Source: a virus
DNA: 64,000 nt
IMG/VR virus record: IMGVR_UViG_3300045971_000385
Span: 1 to 64,000 of that record
Direction: 5' to 3' (one strand)
The position numbers and the translations under genes are program-made. Positions 58,901 through 64,000 of the stretch are shown one piece after another. The notes beneath the pieces are model-generated. The model did not search any database. It was given only the letters and a program-made list of their open reading frames with translations, and had not been told where the DNA came from. Positions within the stretch are counted from its first letter, which is position 1; each line of letters opens with the position of its first letter.

Positions 58901-59030
58901 GTGGTTAAAATGGTATTTTGTTACAACTAAACAATGTGAACATAACAAAACCCAATGGTACATGATAAATTGTGGAATGGGCAAAGCAGAATATTGTGAT
59001 GACTGTGGTAAATGTATAAGAATAATTTAA
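58893..59030 (+). CDS. 45-residue Cys-rich peptide, probable zinc ribbon
   Basis: ATG 58893 has TTGGAG 8 bases upstream in the end of the preceding gene. 45 residues with CEH at 15-17, Cys 27, then CDDCGKC (Cys 35, 38, 41). This pattern can bind one zinc ion. Aromatic, basic N-terminus (MFKWLKWYF). SD, overlap and Cys pattern support a real gene. Confidence 0.66.
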   Translation: MFKWLKWYFVTTKQCEHNKTQWYMINCGMGKAEYCDDCGKCIRII

Positions 59031-59042
59031 GAAAGAAATAAA

Positions 59043-60164
59043 ATGATCAAAATTAATAACATCAATGAATTCCGCGAACAAGTAAAGCATCGCGAAGAAA
59101 TCCGTGAAAACACTATAGGCAGAGATTTAAATTCTTTTTGCTATATGATCTCTTCAGAAGGTACTTTTGACAATAATGCTTTGCGTGAATGCCGTGGTAT
59201 TGTTTTCAATACTGTAACAGGTCAAGTAGTATCTCGTCCACTACATAAATTCTTCAATGTAAATGAACGCGCTGAAACTCGAGTTGAAAATCTTGATTGG
59301 TCTAAAGTTACTCGTGTTATGGACAAACGTGATGGTTCCATGATTCATACTGTTATTACTGATGATGGTTTTAAGTTGAAGTCTAAGAAGACTTTTGATT
59401 CTGAAGTTGCTAAGTCTGCTTCTGCATGGCTTGAAACTCCAGAAGGTGCTTCAGCAAAGCGTGTATGTCAGTATGCAACTTCGCATAATCTTACTGCTAT
59501 TTTTGAGTGGACAGCCCCAGATGCACGAATCGTTCTTTTCTACCCAGAAAAGAAATTGACTCTGTTACATATCCGCGACAATGTTACTGGTGATTATTTT
59601 CCATATCATAAATTGGAACTGATAAAGTCAATGACTGATGTTGAAATAGTGTTTGATTTAGTTACTGAATATGGTGTCACTGGAACTGATTTGCTAGAAC
59701 AAGCAAAAACTGAAGAAGGTATTGAAGGTTGGGTAGTTCAGTTCGAAGATGGTAACATGGTAAAAATCAAAACTGATTGGTATATGCTGCGTCACCGCGC
59801 TATGACTTTCATTCGTGAACGTGATATCGCTATGCTTGCTATCGAAGAAGGTTTGGATGACATGAAGGCAATGTTAGTTGGCGATGGTATTGATATCTCT
59901 GATATCCTTAATATCGAAAATGATGTTGTAACTGTTTTGAATGTTCTTGCTCATTCAGTTGATACTATTGTTCAAGAAGATGGGCGAATGATTCGTAAAG
60001 ACTTTGCTATTAAGCATAAAGAACATCCGCATTTTGGTTTGCTTATGGCAAAGTTTGTAGGTCATGATCCAGACTTCAAGGCATATTTTGAAAAGAATGT
60101 ACTTCGTGAACGTTATACTCTGCGCCAATTGGTACTAGTACCTTCTGTTGCAGAAGTTGATTAA
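59043..60164 (+). CDS. rnlA: RNA ligase 1 (T4 Rnl1/gp63-like)
   Basis: 373 residues, the same size as T4 Rnl1. The adenylated Lys is Lys 95 in motif I, KRDGS (T4 has KEDGS at 99). The later motif IFEWTAP (III/IIIa), EGWVVQF (IV) and VKIKTDWYM (V) complete the nucleotidyltransferase set. It seals RNA 5'-phosphate to 3'-OH and in T4 repairs host tRNA cut by an anticodon nuclease. The cREC gene upstream and a second ligase downstream form an RNA-repair context. No PseT/Pnkp gene is in the window. Confidence 0.93.
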   Translation: MIKINNINEFREQVKHREEIRENTIGRDLNSFCYMISSEGTFDNNALRECRGIVFNTVTGQVVSRPLHKFFNVNERAETRVENLDWSKVTRVMDKRDGSMIHTVITDDGFKLKSKKTFDSEVAKSASAWLETPEGASAKRVCQYATSHNLTAIFEWTAPDARIVLFYPEKKLTLLHIRDNVTGDYFPYHKLELIKSMTDVEIVFDLVTEYGVTGTDLLEQAKTEEGIEGWVVQFEDGNMVKIKTDWYMLRHRAMTFIRERDIAMLAIEEGLDDMKAMLVGDGIDISDILNIENDVVTVLNVLAHSVDTIVQEDGRMIRKDFAIKHKEHPHFGLLMAKFVGHDPDFKAYFEKNVLRERYTLRQLVLVPSVAEVD

Positions 60165-60165
60165 C

Positions 60166-60912
60166 ATGACTGAAACATTATTCGATGTTTACATGCGCTC
60201 AAAGGAAGAAGCTCTAGAGCTAGCCTTTGAGATGCAGAGTAAAGAGTGTCCATATGAAAAGGATATTCTTCAAATATGGTCAGCGACTTTAGGTACAGAT
60301 CTTCAAACATCTTATGCACGCAGTAGATGGGCAACTCGAGAAGAAATAGCAACTCGAAAATATAAGATGGGTTTTAGTTCAGCAAATCGATTTACATTTG
60401 ATTGGCTAGATGCACTTTATGACCCTAAAACTTTTAAACAGATTCCAAATATTACAGGTAAAAGAATGTTAAACGGCTACGTAAAAATTTCAGATTTAAA
60501 TAGCAACACTGTTTATTACATTATTGAAAATGTTTTCAATAAAACATTTCATGCAGATGCTAAAGTCTTCTTGGAATGTCCGATGATGATGCGGGTTGAA
60601 CATTCTGATTTTGTTATCGTTAAGGGAAATGAATTTCTTAAAACAAGAATTCAGTTAACGGATATGGTTGAAAAATGCCTAGCTGGTAGTGTCAAAAACC
60701 CGAAAGAATTAAAGTCGGATATTGTTAAGGTTGAGGAATATAGAGGTTGGAAGATTTCAATTAAAGACAATTTTAATTATCCAACTTATAAATTTGAGTG
60801 GAATATTACTAAAGGGGTACTCAATTTCAATGATCCTACTTCTGCACAAAATATCGAAACTTCTGTTCTCTGGGCAAAAGAACGAATTGATTATTTTGAG
60901 GATGAGCAATGA
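60166..60912 (+). CDS. Unknown early protein
   Basis: 248 residues from ATG 60166 one base after the RNA ligase stop; in-frame TTG 60148 lies inside that gene. Helical first half (RSKEEALELAFEMQSK...), beta-rich second half with KVEEYRGWKISIKD. No family recognised. It overlaps the next start (ATGA). Confidence 0.72.
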   Translation: MTETLFDVYMRSKEEALELAFEMQSKECPYEKDILQIWSATLGTDLQTSYARSRWATREEIATRKYKMGFSSANRFTFDWLDALYDPKTFKQIPNITGKRMLNGYVKISDLNSNTVYYIIENVFNKTFHADAKVFLECPMMMRVEHSDFVIVKGNEFLKTRIQLTDMVEKCLAGSVKNPKELKSDIVKVEEYRGWKISIKDNFNYPTYKFEWNITKGVLNFNDPTSAQNIETSVLWAKERIDYFEDEQ

Positions 60913-61280
60913 AAGTAAGTGAACGTAAAGAGGGGATGCTTTTAGGACCAAATGAAAAGCATCACCCTAATAAAAATGAATCAAAAGAACTTCGCCGCTT
61001 AATGCAGAAGTCAGGTGAGACAGAAGACCAAGTTCGTGCGAAGAAAGAAAATCGAATCAAATTATCAACCGCGCAGAAACCAAAAGAATCAAATGATGAA
61101 TCAATTAACAAGAGATATAAATTTCTAGTTAAGCGTGCTAAACATCGCATCGCAAAATATTTAAATGTCAATGTTTGGGATGAACAAGTTGAAATCGAAA
61201 TGAAAGAAAGCAATTCATTTAGAGGATCAAAGTACGATAGTTGCTGGTATGAAGCTGGCGGCAATTACAGATACCGTTAA
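60909..61280 (+). CDS. Basic early protein, unknown
   Basis: 123 residues, very Lys/Arg-rich (pI clearly basic), with helices NESKELRRLMQKSGETEDQV and INKRYKFLVKRAKHRIAKYL and an aromatic C-terminus SCWYEAGGNYRYR. Could bind nucleic acid; no motif identified. Followed directly by the next early promoter. Confidence 0.68.
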   Translation: MKVSERKEGMLLGPNEKHHPNKNESKELRRLMQKSGETEDQVRAKKENRIKLSTAQKPKESNDESINKRYKFLVKRAKHRIAKYLNVNVWDEQVEIEMKESNSFRGSKYDSCWYEAGGNYRYR

Positions 61281-61286
61281 TCCCAG

Positions 61287-61315
61287 TTTACAATTTATTA
61301 AACCTGTGATATAAT
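61287..61315 (+). promoter_or_regulatory. Early sigma70-type promoter
   Basis: TTTACA (61287-61292), 17-bp spacer, TATAAT (61310-61315) with TG at 61307-61308. It lacks the TCAGG spacer motif and the AAATTGATTAA leader. Confidence 0.82.
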
Positions 61316-61342
61316 TATATCTTACAAAGATGAAAGAATAAT

Positions 61343-62431
61343 ATGGACTTCAGAAAACTAGTTACCATCAAAAATATTGATGCTCTTAACCCAATTCCTG
61401 ATGCAGATGCAATCGAGGTTGCAACTATTGGCGGCTGGAAAGTTGTTGTTAAGAAGGGTGAATTTAAAGTTGGAGACAAGTGTATCTACTTTGAAATTGA
61501 TTCTTTTTTGCCGAAGTCTGATTTGCGTTTCGAATTCTTAATGAATCATGGTGTACGAATGTTCGAGGGAGTTGAAGGACATGTTCTTCGTACTGTTAGA
61601 CTTCGTGGTCAGATTAGTCAGGGTCTAGCATTACCAGTTCAAAGTTTTATTGGCGATTTTGCTGGAAGTAAATTTGATGAAGGCCAAGAACTTTGCGAAT
61701 TTTTCTTCCCAGGAAATGATTTAACTGATTTTCTGAATATTAAAAAGTGGGAACCTACTATTCCGCCAAATATGGCTGGACAAGTTAAAGGTGCTTTCCC
61801 GAGCTTCATGATTAAAACAGATCAAGAACGTTGCCAGAATCTTATTGACGAAATCTTTATCGAAAATAAAGATTCACGTTATGAAGTGTCTATGAAAATG
61901 GATGGTGCTTCTGTTACTTTCTACACAAAAGGCGGAGAGTCTGGTGTATGTAGCCGAAATCTAGAATTGAAAGTGCATGAAGAAAATAAAGATAATACTT
62001 TAATTAAATTATTTGTTGATTCTGGTTTACAACGATGCTTTGGCGAAATGAGCGACGTAGTTGCGATGGCCATTCAAGGTGAAATGATGGGTCCTGGTAT
62101 TCAAGGTAACCCAGAAAAATTCACTAAGCCGCAATTTTTTGTTTTTGATATGCAGAACATTCATTCACTTGAACAGTTAACCTCTGTTGAGAGATCGAGT
62201 ATTTTAAGCGATCTAGCAGATCACGGTTGTATTCTGCAACATGTACCTGTTCTTCATCGTGGTGTTACTCTTGCCGATTTAGGTATTACAAACTGCGAAG
62301 AGCTGTTAAAGTTCGCAGAAGGAAAGAGTCTAGTTGGCCCAATCAGAGAAGGATTGGTTTTCAAACGTATGGATGGACAATTTAGCTTCAAAGCTATCAG
62401 CAATGAATTTTTAAGAAAGAAGAAAGACTAA
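61343..62431 (+). CDS. RNA ligase of the DRB0094 type
   Basis: 362 residues. The N-terminal domain (LVTIKNIDALNPIPDADAIE, VGDKCIYFEIDSFLP) is the OB-like part typical of the DRB0094/TIGR02306 RNA ligase family. Motif I is MKMDGAS with Lys 185 as the adenylate acceptor. GEMMGPGIQGN and EGLVFKR (IV-like) follow, and the end is FSFKAISNEF (V-like). It seals RNA, possibly 5'-phosphate nicks. Unlike Rnl1 it has no T4 counterpart. Two unrelated ligases in one early region suggest repair of more than one type of RNA cut. Confidence 0.88.
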   Translation: MDFRKLVTIKNIDALNPIPDADAIEVATIGGWKVVVKKGEFKVGDKCIYFEIDSFLPKSDLRFEFLMNHGVRMFEGVEGHVLRTVRLRGQISQGLALPVQSFIGDFAGSKFDEGQELCEFFFPGNDLTDFLNIKKWEPTIPPNMAGQVKGAFPSFMIKTDQERCQNLIDEIFIENKDSRYEVSMKMDGASVTFYTKGGESGVCSRNLELKVHEENKDNTLIKLFVDSGLQRCFGEMSDVVAMAIQGEMMGPGIQGNPEKFTKPQFFVFDMQNIHSLEQLTSVERSSILSDLADHGCILQHVPVLHRGVTLADLGITNCEELLKFAEGKSLVGPIREGLVFKRMDGQFSFKAISNEFLRKKKD

Positions 62432-62432
62432 C

Positions 62433-62552
62433 ATGGACAGTATGAGTAGAAAAGAACGAATACAACTTAAGGCAAAAATAGTATTAACTGTAGGTTCGTT
62501 AATTTTGCTCATTTCTGTCTGTACTTTTGCTATTGTTATGTCAAAAATCTGA
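62433..62552 (+). CDS. 39-residue single-span membrane peptide
   Basis: ATG 62433 starts one base after the RNA ligase stop, with AAGAAAG upstream. Residues 1-15 are basic, then one transmembrane helix (IVLTVGSLILLISVCTFAIV). Cytoplasmic N-terminus likely. Function unknown. Confidence 0.6.
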   Translation: MDSMSRKERIQLKAKIVLTVGSLILLISVCTFAIVMSKI

Positions 62553-62575
62553 TTTAAACACTGCTAAAATATAGC

Positions 62576-62583
62576 TATAAATA
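62576..62583 (+). promoter_or_regulatory. T4-type late promoter (TATAAATA)
   Basis: Exact TATAAATA, 30 bases before the ATG at 62613. Confidence 0.78.
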
Positions 62584-62612
62584 TTTTATGCAAATAGATT
62601 ATGGTGATATGA

Positions 62613-62924
62613 ATGGCAGCAATTGAATTTAAATATCAAACAATGTTCACCTGCAGTGTTCCTGCAGGTGTTATTGTTGTGAAGGATTTTAGTGAAATTA
62701 TTTCGTCAAATGAAAGATTATCATCAGACGAAATAGTTCAAACTATTAAACTTTCATTTGAAAATGCTGATATACGAGTAGATGATTTAATCATGTCAGC
62801 TGACATGGGGCATTGCGACGTGTATATATCAGGAGAAGATTTTTATATTAGAGTAATTATTAGAGTTCGGGCGAGTTTGGTTGTAGGCGATTTAATTTTC
62901 AAATTAGATGAGTTGGACATTTAA
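62613..62924 (+). CDS. Late protein, unknown
   Basis: 103 residues; ATG 62613 is chosen as the first start after the late box, although the SD (GGTGAT) is weak. Beta-rich, with an IIVRVRASLVVGDLIFKLDELDI end. TAATG links it to the next gene. Role unknown. Confidence 0.68.
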   Translation: MAAIEFKYQTMFTCSVPAGVIVVKDFSEIISSNERLSSDEIVQTIKLSFENADIRVDDLIMSADMGHCDVYISGEDFYIRVIIRVRASLVVGDLIFKLDELDI

Positions 62925-64000
62925 TGCTCGATATTATTTTCATAAGTTATGATGAGGCGAATGCCGATAAAAATTTTGCTACATTACGAAACCGATTTCC
63001 GTATGCGAAAAGAGTTCATGGAGTAAAGGGCATTGCAAATGCGCATCTAGCCGCATCAAAGAAAGCTAATACTAAATTTTTCTATGTCGTTGATGGAGAC
63101 TCAGAAGTATTAAGTACATTTGATTTTTCATTTAAGCCAGAAGTATGGGATGAAAATTATGTACATATTTGGCACGCATTTAATCCAGCTATTGGTATAG
63201 ATTATGGTTATGGTGGTATAAAACTATTCAATAAATCATTCTTTAAAAATATAGATATCAATAATCTAGACTTCTCTACAACACTCACGAGTGATATAAA
63301 AATCATTGATGAGATAGCAAGCATAACTAACTTCAATTCAGATTCGCTTAGAGCTTTTAGAGGGGCTTTTAGAGAAGCAGTAAAATTAACCCTAACTATT
63401 GAAAATAAAAACAAGTCTAAATCAGAAATAGCTGAGGCAAAAGAGAGATTAAAATGCTGGCAAAAACCCAAACATGATTGTAGATTTGAAAAGCTAATTA
63501 TATCGGGCGTGTATCATGGTATAAAAGCTGCATCCAAATCTAATAAAAGTTTTGCCGACGTAATGTACATTAATAATATGGAATCTTTTAATTCCATTAT
63601 TAGAGAATATCATGCAAATGTTTTCGATGATACACTCGACCCAACACCAAGAGAAGGTAATCCTATGAAGCACGAATTTTTCTTTACTGCCAGAATAGCA
63701 GGAATTCTTTATGATCCGTATGTTAAAGAACATTTACCACTTAGCGAATTAAGAGATGCAATTTCTGATGGACAGTTATTAAGTAAAAATTGGCTAGTAG
63801 AAATATTAGTGGATCTTTTAGATAAGAAAACAATAAAACTATCCGAAGGAAAGGAATTAAAAGTTGCTATTCTTGGAGGTTGGCTGGGCACTCTGGCTCT
63901 AATGATTAATGTTAGAGAGCTGCCATTTAAAGTTACAAGTATAGACTTAGATGGAAGAGCAAATACAATCGCAGAAAAATTAAACTACGATTTTAATTTC
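62924..64000 (+). CDS. Glycosyltransferase-methyltransferase fusion (partial, runs off the window)
   Basis: At least 359 residues; the frame stays open to base 64000. N-terminal part is a paralogue of the 50484 gene: IIFISYDEA (4-12), HGVKGIANAH (32-41), VDGDS (56-60) and AFRGAFREAVKL near 145-156. A linker of about 100 residues follows, then ELKVAILGGWLGTLALM near 312-326 and KVTSIDLDGRANTIAEKL near 335-352. These read as motif I and motif II of a Rossmann SAM-dependent methyltransferase. It may glycosylate and then methylate one acceptor. The C-terminus and exact methyltransferase type are outside the window. Confidence 0.78.
   Translation, partial: MLDIIFISYDEANADKNFATLRNRFPYAKRVHGVKGIANAHLAASKKANTKFFYVVDGDSEVLSTFDFSFKPEVWDENYVHIWHAFNPAIGIDYGYGGIKLFNKSFFKNIDINNLDFSTTLTSDIKIIDEIASITNFNSDSLRAFRGAFREAVKLTLTIENKNKSKSEIAEAKERLKCWQKPKHDCRFEKLIISGVYHGIKAASKSNKSFADVMYINNMESFNSIIREYHANVFDDTLDPTPREGNPMKHEFFFTARIAGILYDPYVKEHLPLSELRDAISDGQLLSKNWLVEILVDLLDKKTIKLSEGKELKVAILGGWLGTLALMINVRELPFKVTSIDLDGRANTIAEKLNYDFNF

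Noticed and set aside
1-64000. tRNA genes
   Set aside because: No cloverleaf with a GGTTCGA-type T-loop and acceptor stem was found by eye; a covariance-model scan would be decisive.

Overview
The window is a 64 kb piece of an A+T-rich (about two thirds A+T by eye) tailed-phage genome. It is most likely a large T4-like myovirus of a Gram-negative host. Evidence: a type II topoisomerase of T4 gp39/gp60 and gp52 type, a T4 Rnl1-like RNA ligase, thymidylate synthase, a PhoH-like ATPase, T4-type late promoter boxes (TATAAATA), Alt-like ADP-ribosyltransferase, a long tail-fibre block, and dense small early genes coupled by ATGA or TAATG overlaps. Early promoters are sigma70-like and nearly all share one layout: TGTACA/TGTACT or TTTACA, a 17-bp spacer, then an extended TGnTATAAT. 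A host in the Enterobacterales or a related gammaproteobacterial group is inference only. No tRNA, integrase, transposase or CRISPR array was seen.

Layout. 1-7064: early + strand genes, mostly small unknowns plus GIY-YIG and HNH nucleases and an AAA ATPase. 7027-7890 (-): a protein with a degenerate PP-loop-like start. 8059-12151 (+): a compact sugar-cyclitol cassette (nucleotidyltransferase, APH-like kinase, sedoheptulose-7-phosphate cyclase of the 2-epi-5-epi-valiolone synthase type, SDR dehydrogenase), followed by a metallophosphoesterase. 12137-14122 (-): a late operon of four proteins with the same MKxxE[LI] N-terminus, one of them a Nudix hydrolase. 14258-26659 (+): ppGpp hydrolase-like HD protein, both topoisomerase subunits, two DnaJ-like proteins, a SLOG protein, ThyA, a macro domain and a deoxyribosyltransferase-like protein. 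26709-29721: a candidate injected ADP-ribosyltransferase and a second large internal-protein candidate. 30847-41670: tail fibre and receptor-binding block, including collagen-like, LamG and papain-like amidase proteins. 41773-44636: membrane protein, ClpP-like protease, PhoH. 44823-51452: large virion protein and several glycosyltransferases. 51613-53022: an early-promoter lipoprotein with FG-GAP/VCBS repeats. 53057-56023 (-) and 56072-57487 (+): a divergent late pair holding a triple-repeat glycosyltransferase-like protein and a radical SAM protein. 57624-62431: early RNA-repair operon with two RNA ligases and a cyclic-phosphate receiver domain. 62613-64000: late genes ending in a truncated glycosyltransferase-methyltransferase fusion.

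The most unusual system is the cyclitol cassette at 8059-11556. Its enzymes together look able to make a nucleotide-activated or phosphorylated C7 cyclitol from sedoheptulose 7-phosphate, and at least five glycosyltransferase-like genes elsewhere in the window could use it. A second theme is a set of eight proteins with a short MKxxE- or MLKLLxE-type N-terminus resembling T4 capsid-targeting peptides, several directly behind late promoters, suggesting proteins packaged in the head and injected. A third is NAD/ADP-ribose chemistry: ADP-ribosyltransferase, macro domain, deoxyribosyltransferase-like, SLOG and Nudix proteins. A fourth is a set of early promoters joined to stem-loops, like the mobile PeSL cassettes known from T4-type phages.
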